A stretch of 64,000 bases of DNA, taken from contig NZ_CP018632.1 in the NCBI RefSeq assembly GCF_002215215.1, positions 1,732,501-1,796,500 of the forward strand, read 5' to 3'. The notes beneath the pieces are model-generated. The model saw nothing but the letters and a program-made list of their open reading frames with translations, had not been told where the DNA came from and made no database searches. The stretch comes from Granulosicoccus antarcticus IMCC3135 (lineage in GTDB: Bacteria; Pseudomonadota; Gammaproteobacteria; Granulosicoccales; Granulosicoccaceae). The position numbers and the translations under genes were made by a program. Within the stretch, counting starts at the first letter, position 1; the number at the start of each line of letters is the position of its first letter. Shown in pieces: positions 1-9,601 of the stretch.

Positions 1-1
1 T

Positions 2-97
2 AGCTGGCGCTACGCGATCGAGGCAACCATAGCGTCGCTAGCGTTCGGGCTGCTGGTGCATCAGGCGATGAAACGCCGGGCGATTGTCGGCTTGTGA
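2..97 (+). CDS. kpsM: C-terminal end of capsule export ABC permease (KpsM-like), partial
   Basis: The window opens inside an open frame whose last 31 codons read SWRYAIEATIASLAF and end MKRRAIVGL before a TGA. A hydrophobic helix followed by a short basic tail is what the end of an ABC-2 type polysaccharide permease looks like. The stop overlaps the GTG start of the following ATPase gene by 4 bp (GTGA), the usual kpsM-kpsT arrangement. The assignment rests mainly on this context, because too little of the protein is visible. The gene begins upstream of the window. Confidence 0.6.
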   Translation, partial: SWRYAIEATIASLAFGLLVHQAMKRRAIVGL

Positions 98-756
98 TAG
101 AGCTTACTTCAGTATGTAAAAGCTATCGTACATCTGCCGGCAAGCGAGTAGTGCTTGACAACGTGAATATAAAATTTCCTGTAGGAAAAAATGTCGGTAT
201 TCTGGGGCTTAACGGTGCGGGCAAGTCCACTTTGATTCGTATTATTGGCGATGCCGAGCCTCCCGATTCCGGGCATATCAGCCGTGTAGGCAGGGTGTCC
301 TGGCCGCTGGGGTATACCGGTGGGTTCCAGTCAACAATGACCGCTCGCGAGAACGCCATGTTCGTAGCCAGAATATATGGTGAAGATCCTGAGTATATCG
401 TGCAGTTCACTCAGGAGTTTTCAGAGCTGGGTGACTATTTTGATGTGCCATTGCGCAGTTACTCTGCAGGAATGAGAGGCCGCTTTGCGTTTTCAGTAAG
501 CCTTGCATGTGATTTTGACTACTACCTTGTTGATGAAGCACTGGAAACTGGTGACGCGCGCTATAAGGAAAAGTTTCGTCGAGCCTTCGATGAACGAAGT
601 GCAAATTCGTCCGTCATTCTTGTGTCTCACAATGAGCAGACCATACGGCGCAATTGTGATATGGCTGCAATTTTGCAAGATGGCAAGCTTGTTATGTATG
701 ACAACTTGAAAGAGGCCTTGCATGAATACCAGATTCTACAAACACGCCCAGCCTGA
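94..756 (+). CDS. kpsT: Capsule polysaccharide export ATP-binding protein (KpsT-like)
   Basis: This is the cytoplasmic ATPase that would pair with the upstream permease to drive polysaccharide across the inner membrane. Visible motifs are Walker A (GLNGAGKST, about residues 38-46), an ABC signature region (SYSAGMRGR, about 123), Walker B ending YYLVDE (about 143) and the switch His in VSHNE. At 220 residues it matches the short KpsT/BexA/CtrD subfamily rather than the longer Wzt type with a carbohydrate-binding tail. The GTG start overlaps the permease stop, and kpsE starts 3 bp after its stop, so the three genes are probably one transcript. Confidence 0.93.
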   Translation: MIELTSVCKSYRTSAGKRVVLDNVNIKFPVGKNVGILGLNGAGKSTLIRIIGDAEPPDSGHISRVGRVSWPLGYTGGFQSTMTARENAMFVARIYGEDPEYIVQFTQEFSELGDYFDVPLRSYSAGMRGRFAFSVSLACDFDYYLVDEALETGDARYKEKFRRAFDERSANSSVILVSHNEQTIRRNCDMAAILQDGKLVMYDNLKEALHEYQILQTRPA

Positions 757-759
757 ATC

Positions 760-1845
760 ATGAATTTAATAGTAAGAAGTCTTATTATAGTGGTCGGGAT
801 ACCTACCCTGATTGCCACTTTTTACTTTGGTACGATGGCTTCGGATATTTATGTCTCCGAAGCACGCTTCGCCATACGCTCTGCCGCAGGAAGTTCAGGG
901 GGAGGGCTTGCAGCAATATTGTCGTCGCCCGTCATATCTTCAGGTAGTAGCGAGACGATGATTGTTGCAGACTATCTGCACTCTAAGGATATACTTAGAA
1001 AAATCCGTGAACGCATGGACTTTGATAATCACTATTCCGATCAATCAATCGATCGATTTACTCGACTAAATGAACATGCAACACAGGAGCAGGTACTCAA
1101 GTACTTTCAACACAAGGTGGATGTAGTGCGCGATACACAAAGCGATGTGGTGACCTTGCGAGCTCGCGCTTTCGATCCAAATACCGCTCAGAATCTAGCT
1201 AATCTGGTGATAGAGCTCAGCGAAGAGCTGGTCAACGAGATGTCTCAACGCATAGAGGAAGATACACTGGCAACGGCTTATGCAGAGGTTGAGAGAGCAA
1301 CTCAGAAGGTGAGTGTCGCCAGCCGTGAGATGACGAGTTTTCGAAATACCCGCGAATCCATCAACCCTGCCGAAGAATCAAGCGCCATGTTGGGAATCGT
1401 GTCGAACCTTGAGGCAAGGCTTATCGAAAACCGCACAACGTTGACAGAGAAGCGGGCATTTATTCGTGATGACTCTCCGATTATCATTAGTCTGAAGAAT
1501 CGTATAAACGCGTTGTCCAAGCAATTGAGCCTGGAGAAAGGTCGTCTTGTTGGTGTTGATGGAACACAGATGAGTAGCTTGATACAGGACTACGGTCCAC
1601 TTGCGTTGGCAGAGCAACTAGCGCAACACCAGTATACTTCGGCTTTGAATTCTCTGGAGGTGGCGCGTCTGGAAGCTCAGCGCAAGAAACAATACATTGT
1701 TACGTTTATCGAACCTGGTTTGCCTGATGAGGCTCTAGAACCTCGTCGATTTATGGAGGTTTTAACCGTGGCTATATTTGCTTTCCTGAGCTACCTGATT
1801 GGGGGGCTATTGTGGTCAGCACTGCGTGATCACATCGGTCGCTGA
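760..1845 (+). CDS. kpsE: Capsule export inner-membrane periplasmic adaptor (KpsE/BexC/CtrB family)
   Basis: This is a 361-residue polysaccharide co-polymerase-like protein that bridges the ABC exporter and the outer-membrane channel. The N-terminus has one membrane helix (about residues 2-27), then comes a long periplasmic region rich in predicted coiled coil (about 165-310), and a second helix near the C-terminus (about 330-352, LTVAIFAFLSYLIGGLLW) followed by a short basic tail. The two-helix layout with a helical hairpin is typical of this family. It lies 3 bp after kpsT. The ATG start follows the stop closely with no strong ribosome site, suggesting translational coupling. Confidence 0.9.
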   Translation: MNLIVRSLIIVVGIPTLIATFYFGTMASDIYVSEARFAIRSAAGSSGGGLAAILSSPVISSGSSETMIVADYLHSKDILRKIRERMDFDNHYSDQSIDRFTRLNEHATQEQVLKYFQHKVDVVRDTQSDVVTLRARAFDPNTAQNLANLVIELSEELVNEMSQRIEEDTLATAYAEVERATQKVSVASREMTSFRNTRESINPAEESSAMLGIVSNLEARLIENRTTLTEKRAFIRDDSPIIISLKNRINALSKQLSLEKGRLVGVDGTQMSSLIQDYGPLALAEQLAQHQYTSALNSLEVARLEAQRKKQYIVTFIEPGLPDEALEPRRFMEVLTVAIFAFLSYLIGGLLWSALRDHIGR

Positions 1846-2111
1846 AGATAGATTGAACAAACAGTTCGAAGTCAGATTAAGACTTTACTGTAACAGTTGC
1901 ATGAGCGTTTTGTAGTAGGTGAGCACTGGCAGAGCGTTGAGCTGCTAGCTTTGCCAATCAACTGCGGACAACGGTCTCTGACAGGTCTAGATTGCACACC
2001 ACGTGGGTCACAGACTGTCCGCCATCGCGGACCGATTCCAATATTCCTATTGCGGCCATCGGGCATGGTAGTTGCTGCACCTTCCACAGCGTTAACGATA
2101 GCGGGTATATT

Positions 2112-3833
2112 TTGAACAAGATTCTACTTACAGCAATTTTGCTGGCTCTTTTTACACCAGCTTTCGCACAGTCAGTTGGCGGTTCCGGTTATACGGAGGG
2201 CAGCGTACAGGATGTTGAGGCCGCGGCCTTACTTCGTAGTCAGGCACAAGCGCAAGCCGACGCTTCAGGAGTTGCACCGTTAGGCGCACGTGAGCCTGCC
2301 GGAAATAGCTCGCGCTCTACTGCGCCCCGCGTTCGGCTGCTTGATGATTCGATTAAGCCTTTCGGTGCCAACCTGTTTACAGGTGGCTTCAGTGCCGACG
2401 GTGAAGATGGGCTAAATCCCAGTTACAGCATTCAGCCAGGCGATCGTGTCAGCATTCGGATCTGGGGGGCAACGCAGTTTAACCAGAGTCTTGTTGTGGA
2501 TCATCAAGGTAACATTTTTATTCCTGGTGTTGGCCCGGTGATGCTGCGTAATACTCAGAGTACTCAGTTGAACGAGCGCGTCTCGCAAGCTGTATCCACC
2601 GTATATACTGATAATGTCCGCGTATACACCAATCTTGATAGCTCTCAACCGGTTGCTGTATTTGTGACAGGTTATGTACCTAATCCGGGCCGCTTTGCTG
2701 GCATACCATCAAATTCTGTTCTCTACTTCCTCGATCGTGCAGGTGGTGTCGATCCGTCACGTGGCAGCTATAGAAAGATAAGCGTAATTCGCAACAGAAA
2801 GAACATAGCAAACGTCGATTTGTACGAGTTTCTTGTCAGCGGCGAGATCGAATCCATACAGTTTCGTGATGGCGATACGATTGTCGTTGGGGAGCGTGGT
2901 AGCAGCATTTCAGTAGATGGTGATATCAAGAATCCTGCACTTTATGAGTTGCTGGATGCCACCGTAGATGGTGCAGCAATGCAAGCCATGGCCATGATCG
3001 CTCCAGATGTCAATTACGTTGGTATCTCCGGCGTACGCGGCGAACGACCACATTCGGTTTATGTACCTCTCGAGGACTTTGCCGCTGTGCAACTATTTGA
3101 CGGCGACGAGATAAGTTTCAAGGCCGACCAGCATGATCAGGTCATAGTGGTTGAAGTCGAGGGAGCTCACTTGGGACCGTCGCGTTATACGGTGCTTCCC
3201 GATACTCGGTTGCATGAGCTGCTGGATTATATTGAAGTAGATCAGGTTCTGGCTGATACAGGTTCAGTTTCGCTGAAGCGAAAAACTATTGCGCTAAGGC
3301 AGAAAGCGGCTTTGGGCGAGAGTCTTCAGCGTCTGGAAGCCAGCTACCTTACGGCATCATCGCAAACTGATCAAGAGTCATCCATTCGTGCGCAGGAGGC
3401 GCAACTGATCAGACAGTTTATAGAGTCGGCCCGAAGAGTTGAACCCAATGGACGACTGGTTGTTGCCAAAGACAGTGGGATAGCCAATGTAATTTTGCAA
3501 TCAGGTGATACCATCTCCATCCCGAGCCGAAGCGAGTCGGTACTGCTAAGTGGTGAAGTACTTGTATCACAGGCGATGTTGTACAGCAAAGGGGCGAGTG
3601 CCAGAGATTACATCGCTCGCTCCGGAGGTTTTAATCAGCAAGCCGAAAGAGATCGTATTGTGGTTGTACATGCGAACGGTGAGGTGTCCAGTGGTAAAAA
3701 TCCTGACGTGCGCTCCGGCGACGAAATTATCGTTTTGCCCAAGGTGCCGGTCAAGAATCTACAGCTAGCTGCAACCATAGTCGATATCATCTACAAGGTT
3801 GCAGTGGCAGCTTCGGTCGCAATCAACCTGTAG
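2112..3833 (+). CDS. kpsD: Polysaccharide export outer-membrane protein (KpsD/Wza-like, SLBB repeats)
   Basis: I place the start at TTG 2112 because it is followed directly by a signal peptide (NKILLTAILLALFTPAFAQ, cleavage after AFA). The open frame extends further upstream, but that part reads as non-coding. The mature part has the poly-export domain (SYSIQPGDRVSIRIWGATQF, about residues 110-130) and several SLBB-type repeats (for example VFVTGYVPNPGRFAGIPS). Length is about 573 residues, like KpsD (about 560) and longer than Wza (about 380). It would form the periplasmic and outer-membrane exit channel for the polymer. A 266-bp gap separates it from kpsE. Confidence 0.88.
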   Translation: MNKILLTAILLALFTPAFAQSVGGSGYTEGSVQDVEAAALLRSQAQAQADASGVAPLGAREPAGNSSRSTAPRVRLLDDSIKPFGANLFTGGFSADGEDGLNPSYSIQPGDRVSIRIWGATQFNQSLVVDHQGNIFIPGVGPVMLRNTQSTQLNERVSQAVSTVYTDNVRVYTNLDSSQPVAVFVTGYVPNPGRFAGIPSNSVLYFLDRAGGVDPSRGSYRKISVIRNRKNIANVDLYEFLVSGEIESIQFRDGDTIVVGERGSSISVDGDIKNPALYELLDATVDGAAMQAMAMIAPDVNYVGISGVRGERPHSVYVPLEDFAAVQLFDGDEISFKADQHDQVIVVEVEGAHLGPSRYTVLPDTRLHELLDYIEVDQVLADTGSVSLKRKTIALRQKAALGESLQRLEASYLTASSQTDQESSIRAQEAQLIRQFIESARRVEPNGRLVVAKDSGIANVILQSGDTISIPSRSESVLLSGEVLVSQAMLYSKGASARDYIARSGGFNQQAERDRIVVVHANGEVSSGKNPDVRSGDEIIVLPKVPVKNLQLAATIVDIIYKVAVAASVAINL

Positions 3834-3861
3834 ATGCCCATGTACGAGCCGAGGGAATAGT

Positions 3862-4524
3862 ATGAGCCAAGCGAAGTTTAAATCAGAACTACTGACTGAA
3901 ATCGTTCAGTTCTGGGACAACGATGCACCCGAAGAAGTAGCCGCTCTGCTTGACAGCGTGCAACTAGGAAATCCGGAGTGTGGATATTCGTTTTTCAATG
4001 ATGACTCTGCTGGTGAGTTCATCACGCGTCACTACGGTGCTGAGGTTCGTAGTCTTTACAACCAGAGTGTATTGCCCGCCATGCGATGTGATCTTTTTCG
4101 ATATTGCTACCTTGCGAAGCACGGTGGTTTTTATATCGATGCGGATTACGGTTCCAGGATATCTGTAGCGGAGTGGGTGAGTCGTGGGCATCAGGGTATC
4201 TTCTATGAACGTCCCAAAGGTATTTGTAATAGCGCCATCTATATTCGAGATGCAGAAGATCCACTGATGCATCTGGTACTGGAGAACGCGCTAGACAATG
4301 TGCGTAAGCGAACTTCTAAAAGTGTCTGGGATATGACAGGCCCCGCCGTATTGCAGCGACTCTACGCCGATCCGAAAACACGCCCATTATTCGACAATTT
4401 TTGGCTCGTCCATGAAGATGAGTTCAAGGAACATTTCGAATTGGGAGAAACCCTTAACTACAAGAGTACCGATGCTCATTGGTTTGTGGCAAAACATAAA
4501 GGTATTGATCCTTTCAAAGACTGA
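3862..4524 (+). CDS. Glycosyltransferase with DXD sugar-binding region (GT32/OCH1-like)
   Basis: 220 residues from an ATG preceded by GAGGGA. The centre reads RCDLFRYCYLAKHGGFYIDA followed by DYG, the conserved DXD-containing segment of the GT32 family (initiation-specific mannosyltransferase OCH1 and toxin-like transferases). A later VWDMTGPAVLQRL also fits that family (the TGP segment). The protein is cytoplasmic with no signal peptide. The donor and acceptor sugars cannot be read from the sequence. The gene lies 28 bp after kpsD, so it may share its transcript. Confidence 0.8.
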   Translation: MSQAKFKSELLTEIVQFWDNDAPEEVAALLDSVQLGNPECGYSFFNDDSAGEFITRHYGAEVRSLYNQSVLPAMRCDLFRYCYLAKHGGFYIDADYGSRISVAEWVSRGHQGIFYERPKGICNSAIYIRDAEDPLMHLVLENALDNVRKRTSKSVWDMTGPAVLQRLYADPKTRPLFDNFWLVHEDEFKEHFELGETLNYKSTDAHWFVAKHKGIDPFKD

Positions 4525-4624
4525 TAATGACTACCCACGTGCCTTGGCCGCCTTCATAGGTGTACAATATGTTTGTACTATATGGATGTGGAGTAGCAGT
4601 CATTGCACGCAATGCTATCTAGTT

Positions 4625-4955
4625 CCAGAACAACCTCAGCGAGGTGACGTTTCTGCAAAATCTGGGCATGGAAGCTCAGTGCGAAGCAGTTTTGGAGACT
4701 ATGCGCTGACCAGATGGCTTCGTCTGCCCAGAGTGTGGAGGAGCCCAAATGGACATCGACTGGATTCGCGCAATCTGTACCAGTGCGCGAACTGTCGCCG
4801 ACAGCAGGTCTATTTATGAACACACTAAACTGTCGCTGAGTACCTGGTTTCGCAAGATGTACCACCTTACTCAGCTGAAGAGCGGGTTCTCGGCGATGGA
4901 ACTGATGCGCCGCTTTGGTGTGAGATCCACACCGCCTGGATGCTCATGTAGATAG
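4625..4955 (+). pseudogene. IS1595-family transposase remnant, frameshifted
   Basis: No single frame is open, but the three frames together recall the start of an IS1595-type transposase. A zinc-ribbon piece DGFVCPECGG (about 4712-4740) is followed in another frame by GHRLDSRNLYQCANCRRQ (about 4752-4805), and in a third by LSTWFRKMYHLTQLKSGFSA (about 4835-4895) and MELMRRFGV. The catalytic core is missing. At least two indels and a truncation are needed, so this is a dead fragment. Confidence 0.65.
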
Positions 4956-5417
4956 TATTCGAACGAGAGGTACGGCACGAACCTGCTGCCGCGTCTCGTT
5001 ATTGTAAGCTTGCGTACACCCTTCCATGTTCTAATAACTGCTGACATTGGTGGAGGCATTTGGATAATCAATAACCACTTTAGCCCGACAAAAAAGCAGC
5101 GTGCGGTTTACGGATTCAATCGCGCTTCAACCAGCTGGAAATCGATGGTAGGAGCGTTGGCAGATTCGAGCTCTGTCAAGACGTGTTAGCCAAATGCCAC
5201 GCCTGCCGAAATTAGAATTCTCGGACCACACCATCGGCACACTCAAATCTGACATTCAAGAAAAAGTACTCGTATACCCGAGATGAGTTACGGTAATTCA
5301 GCGCAAGGGTTCGGTGATTTAGTAGAAATGCAGTCAGAGAAATTAATGAGATTTGAGGCATCGATCGGGAGAGTTTTCGGTCAATATTTGCCTGATCGTA
5401 TCGTATGGCATATTCTG
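4956..5417. other. Intergenic stretch without recognisable gene
   Basis: About 460 bp between the IS1595 remnant and the end of the minus-strand secreted-protein gene. Short open frames exist on both strands but show no motif, ribosome site or conserved feature I recognise. It may hold further transposon debris. Confidence 0.4.
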
Positions 5418-6965
5418 CTAGTGTTGCTTGACAGGCAATGCGCTTCTGGTTCTGCGATAGTATGAAAAGTAGCCCAATGGCAGCAGTAGCCAAAAACTGC
5501 CAGCCCCGCCAGAATTTTTCGTGTTGGCGTTAGCAGATTCCTCTGAATCCGTAATTTCGACGAATGGCTCTTTCGTATCAGTTGGATCCACGGGTTCCTG
5601 AGTAACAGGCGGGTTGATTGGTTCAACGGGCTCAAGTGAATCAACAGGCTCTGGGTCAATGGGTGGTTCCACGACAGGCTCGGGCTGAACCACCTCAGGT
5701 GGATTTGCTTGCAGGACGTTATTGTCATAGGTAGCACAAAACTGCTGACCGCCTGCTATGAGCAACGCCGGTGCCGCTTCAGCTGTCTCGGAAGACACGA
5801 TCGAAAAGGCATCGACTGCCTGAGACATCTCGATAATCAGAGTGATGAACCCGCTCTGAAGAAGGCTTGCATCCAGAGCGATCTGATGGCGAGTATTCGC
5901 TATCCAACTGCCGGTCACACTTCCTATCAACGCCGAGCTGTCAGGTATTGATGATTGATTGTCCTCATCCTGGTCAGCTGCATGATCCCAGTCAGAATGA
6001 GAGCCTAGGTATACGCTGATCTGACCTTCTCCTGCATTATTGGCGGTGGTAAAATTGAGGTATGCTTCAGTGGCAGCAGGCACCAGACTGGTGTCGAACT
6101 TGATAAGCGCGCGACGATCAAGGTAGGCAACCTCTAGCAACTCGGTGGAGCTCAGCATTCCGTTGATATCTTGCCCATCAAGCGTTGATTTGAGTAACAC
6201 TGTGTCGATCAGGCATTGACCAGTATCTGGTTCAATCTCGATATCTACCTGTGTTATCGGTTCCAATGGTTCTATTATCGGCTCTTCGGTAATCTCGAAA
6301 TCGCAGTCTGTGCTGTTACTTCCATCAATGCCAGAAGCCGTTTCGCTGACAGCCGATAGAGGCAGTTCGTCAAAAGCGGCTTGGCTGTAGTTAACTTCAT
6401 CGTAGCGATACAACGCTATGCGATCAATAGCATGACCATTTGAGCGGCCCGACAATTCAATGTAATGATCGCCTGCAGGAAAACACTGCCTGACGACACG
6501 GCTATCGAAATCCACCGTTCGTGTATCCCAAGTCCAGGCAGCAGGGAAGATGTTCTGATAGATCTTTGTCCAGCCGTCCAGTGGCTCCTCTTCAGGAATA
6601 TCTACCCCGGAAGGCATGCGAATCCAGGAATCGTTGTGTTCGGTGTTGTTCTCGCCTTTGCCAATCAGGCTTCTCAGACGAATCTGATAGTTACCGGGCG
6701 TTTGCACCGTGAAGTGGTATCGCATGGTTCCTCGACCTGGACCTCCGTTTTCACCCTCCCACTGATAGTATCCGTCCCCCAGACTATCTAGGCGCTCTGT
6801 ACCTAATTGCCAATCACCGTCAGCGGGCTCAGACTCAACGTCGAATACGATAACGCCATTTTCCTCAAGGTGATAAGCATCTTCTGCCAGAACGATATTG
6901 TTTGACAGCAGGTTGGCACCTATTGCTAGAAGCGTAACGGCAGACTTGCGCAAATGTTTTTTCAT
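5418..6965 (-). CDS. Secreted carbohydrate-binding-like protein with proline-rich linker and possible GlyGly-CTERM tail
   Basis: A 515-residue protein with an N-terminal signal peptide (ending about VLAEDA). Residues about 30-190 look like a beta-sandwich binding module: GDGYYQWEGENGG, GNYQIRLRS and HYIELSGRSNGHAIDRIALY resemble CBM6/malectin-like domains. A second beta domain (about 240-405) follows, then a linker rich in EPV, DPEP and PVEPI repeats (about 415-475). The end reads NSGGAGSFWLLLPLGYFSYY then RRTR, that is Gly-Gly, a hydrophobic helix and a basic cluster. This is the layout of GlyGly-CTERM proteins, which rhombosortase processes after export. It is the only minus-strand gene in the first 18 kb. 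No catalytic residues are evident. Confidence 0.6.
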   Translation of the reverse strand: MKKHLRKSAVTLLAIGANLLSNNIVLAEDAYHLEENGVIVFDVESEPADGDWQLGTERLDSLGDGYYQWEGENGGPGRGTMRYHFTVQTPGNYQIRLRSLIGKGENNTEHNDSWIRMPSGVDIPEEEPLDGWTKIYQNIFPAAWTWDTRTVDFDSRVVRQCFPAGDHYIELSGRSNGHAIDRIALYRYDEVNYSQAAFDELPLSAVSETASGIDGSNSTDCDFEITEEPIIEPLEPITQVDIEIEPDTGQCLIDTVLLKSTLDGQDINGMLSSTELLEVAYLDRRALIKFDTSLVPAATEAYLNFTTANNAGEGQISVYLGSHSDWDHAADQDEDNQSSIPDSSALIGSVTGSWIANTRHQIALDASLLQSGFITLIIEMSQAVDAFSIVSSETAEAAPALLIAGGQQFCATYDNNVLQANPPEVVQPEPVVEPPIDPEPVDSLEPVEPINPPVTQEPVDPTDTKEPFVEITDSEESANANTKNSGGAGSFWLLLPLGYFSYYRRTRSALPVKQH

Positions 6966-7284
6966 GAACTTTGTTGATTATCCCAGTCTGGATTCTGTCA
7001 GTAAAAGGTGCACGGTTCCATACGGCACCAAAACGTTTGCCCTGGATTGTGTAACGGCCGGACATGTGCATAACTTCAGCGATTGGCATATCTACGCGTT
7101 GGCGCCGCAATTGCTTAAAGGTTCGTGTCTGGCCTGAAACACGTCTTGCGATCTCACCAGTTGCTTCTCAATAGTTGTTCGTCAGACCGTGCAGGGTCGT
7201 GGGAAAATGCTGCTTCGACACTCTCAGCACAACCATTCAGAGCCTGATATCAACCATTCACGATGTCACGGAGTATCAGAGCGC

Positions 7285-8736
7285 ATGTCAAGAGCCGCTG
7301 AAAAATTTGACGACACACAAAGAGAGTCTCTGCCTGAACTACTCGAACAACTGCGCGACAGTGATCTGAAGCATCAAGCGGCCGAGCCGCTCTTGCAGGC
7401 GTGCCTGTCTATTGATGATGTACCCAGTAACAGTTTCATGTTCTTCTTCCAGGCCGGTGAACTCGCTATCGAATACGGTCATCCTGAATTGGCCGAGAAG
7501 TTGGCCATTCGATCGTTGAAGGCATTACCGCGCTATGGTGCTGCGCTCAGATTGCTGGGGCGAACAATGGAAGTGCAGGGGTTTCAGATAGAGTCTGAAC
7601 AGTGTCACCGCTACATACTCCCTGAATCAATAAGGGAAAAATATTTTGCAGATTCACGGGCAGCTTGGGTGGAGCTAGACAAAGCATTCGGCGCACGCAG
7701 AATTCAGGCTTTTCCTGCTGAAAAAATCGAGCTATCCGCACCATTGCAATTACATTCACAAGTGGTGCGCGAGCTCAACGCGCGTGCAATCAATGCACCA
7801 GCGGCTTTCACCGCTCAGATCGACGGAGGCACAATATGGTTCGATACCTTTAACACGACGGTATGGAACGTTGAAGGTGGAGTCATCGAGGAGCTCTGTC
7901 GTGGTCACACTGATGTTGTACAGACTAGTCTCTCAGGCAAGATGCCCATGCGTGTGGCTGGACGAGCATGCCTTCTGGGTAACAGGAATTCCAGAAATTA
8001 CTATCACTGGATGAACGATATTCTGCCAAAACTAGCGGTGCTGCGTGCCAGCGGGTTTGATCTTGACGACATTGACTGGTTTCTCATCAATCCGCTGGAG
8101 CATCAGTTTCAAAAGGACACATTGTTGCACTTTGGCATTGATGAAACACGGTTGCTGCATACGGATTCCGTCGAACACTTGGCGGCCGACGAAATTCTGA
8201 TACCCGTCTATGGCTGCAATTCACTGGGGTTGGCGCAAGCGAGGTGGAACCCGGCGTTTCTCGCACAGGAATTTGCGCCGAAGGAATTACCAGCTGCCCA
8301 TCGCAAGTTGTACGTGAGTCGAGGAAGTTCCGGCGCACGCGGGGTGGCCAATGAGGAAGAGCTGATCGTTTACCTGCAGGCATTGAATTTTGAAGTCGTT
8401 CGTTGTGAGACGCTATCGATTGAAGAGCAGGCAGCACTGTTTGCATCAGCAAGTGTCGTTCTCGGCCCACATGGCGCAGGGTTTACCAACACGGCGTTTT
8501 GTCAACCAGACACGACTGTCATCGAGCTTTATGGTGCTCATATCGAGCCCTGTTTCTGGGCGCTCAGTGCGTTGACGCGTTGCAGGCACGTTGTTCATCA
8601 TTGTGGCACAAGGGAGGAGCACGAACGTGCCGCCGAAAACTATCATGCATCCCATGATGAGCGGCGCAACGCACCGATATATGTCGATATCGAGCAGATA
8701 GAAAGGATACTTGAAATGGCACAAATTACTGGATAA
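7285..8736 (+). CDS. GT61-family glycosyltransferase with helical N-terminal region
   Basis: I choose ATG 7285 over earlier codons in the same frame because GGAG lies 11 bp upstream and the earlier codons do not look like protein. Length is 483 residues. The N-terminal 100 residues are helical and TPR-like (AELAIEYGHPELAEKLAIRS). The C-terminal half has the GT61 (DUF563) hallmarks: NYYHWMNDILPKLAVL (about residue 235), KLYVSRGSSGARGVANEEEL and VVLGPHGAGFTNTAFC (about 395). It is cytoplasmic. A paralogue lies at 16846-18246. Sugar specificity is unknown. Confidence 0.85.
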   Translation: MSRAAEKFDDTQRESLPELLEQLRDSDLKHQAAEPLLQACLSIDDVPSNSFMFFFQAGELAIEYGHPELAEKLAIRSLKALPRYGAALRLLGRTMEVQGFQIESEQCHRYILPESIREKYFADSRAAWVELDKAFGARRIQAFPAEKIELSAPLQLHSQVVRELNARAINAPAAFTAQIDGGTIWFDTFNTTVWNVEGGVIEELCRGHTDVVQTSLSGKMPMRVAGRACLLGNRNSRNYYHWMNDILPKLAVLRASGFDLDDIDWFLINPLEHQFQKDTLLHFGIDETRLLHTDSVEHLAADEILIPVYGCNSLGLAQARWNPAFLAQEFAPKELPAAHRKLYVSRGSSGARGVANEEELIVYLQALNFEVVRCETLSIEEQAALFASASVVLGPHGAGFTNTAFCQPDTTVIELYGAHIEPCFWALSALTRCRHVVHHCGTREEHERAAENYHASHDERRNAPIYVDIEQIERILEMAQITG

Positions 8737-8925
8737 GCAGGTTGTCCGTGCGGCGGAATATCTGTGAAGCACTGCTTGCGAGCAGCATGTCATTACTGGC
8801 ATCAACTGTGCAAGATCCCTTGAAGCAAGGTGTTTTCTGCTTGAAAACCAGCATTCCATGTTGGAACAGCATGCGTAATAGCGCGACTTTATGCTGATTG
8901 TCGAAGCGCTACCAAATACTCAAGA

Positions 8926-9546
8926 GTGATAGAAGATCTCATGAAGCTTGTCTTGTTGCTACAGCGAAACTACTATTTCATAGAGCATGCAGAGGCACTT
9001 TATCGGTTGAAACGCGATGAAGATGTTGATTTGGCTGCCAGTTTGCTGACACTCAGAGTCGTTGATCAGTTCGATATGATTGAGCAGCCAGCGCAAAGAG
9101 GGCAGGCAACAATCAATGTACTTCCCGATGACACGGTCCAGCTGACTCTCAGTGAAGCTGACGGTACTGTGATCGCCGAACAATCGCTGGAAGTATCCAC
9201 TGGAAGCATGGCAAGCGTGCATTGGGTGACAAAAAAATTCCAAGATGGCTGGGTGGGCACGCGGGTAAAGCTGGAGATCAGCGATGTCAGTGAATTGCTG
9301 TGGCGTGTCTATCTGCCTACCCTGGATGGGGCCAAGGGGAAGGAGCTTCGTATCCTGGACGAGCAGACAGGCCAAGAATTGAAAAGGCATATCGAAAGGG
9401 ACAAAGAGAACAGCATCGAGCTTGTTGGCGGCCCATTTAGTGGAATGCGTACCGTGCTAATCAGTTGCGACGCTGAGCCGCAGGTGCCCGGTGACATCCG
9501 CGAGTTGGGATTCGTTCTGGTCGAAGAATCTTTCAAAGCGGCATGA
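8926..9546 (+). CDS. Hypothetical protein of the polysaccharide locus
   Basis: 206 residues from GTG 8926; ATG 8941 is an equally possible start and neither has a strong ribosome site. There is no signal peptide or membrane segment. The N-terminus is helical (LVLLLQRNYYFIEHAEALYR), and the rest looks like mixed beta structure with acidic stretches. I recognise no family. It sits between a GT61 gene and a double glycosyltransferase gene on the same strand with 55 bp to the next gene, so a role in assembly or modification of the same polymer is inferred only from position. Confidence 0.6.
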   Translation: MIEDLMKLVLLLQRNYYFIEHAEALYRLKRDEDVDLAASLLTLRVVDQFDMIEQPAQRGQATINVLPDDTVQLTLSEADGTVIAEQSLEVSTGSMASVHWVTKKFQDGWVGTRVKLEISDVSELLWRVYLPTLDGAKGKELRILDEQTGQELKRHIERDKENSIELVGGPFSGMRTVLISCDAEPQVPGDIRELGFVLVEESFKAA

Positions 9547-9601
9547 ACCTGCTGAAACAACCTAACAGCTCCTTGCGATCAAAGTATCGAGAGTTTCATA
9601 C

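Noticed and set aside
6865-7137. Opposed short frames upstream of the secreted-protein gene
   Set aside because: They lack motifs and ribosome sites and overlap the start of a clear gene. Probably the promoter region.
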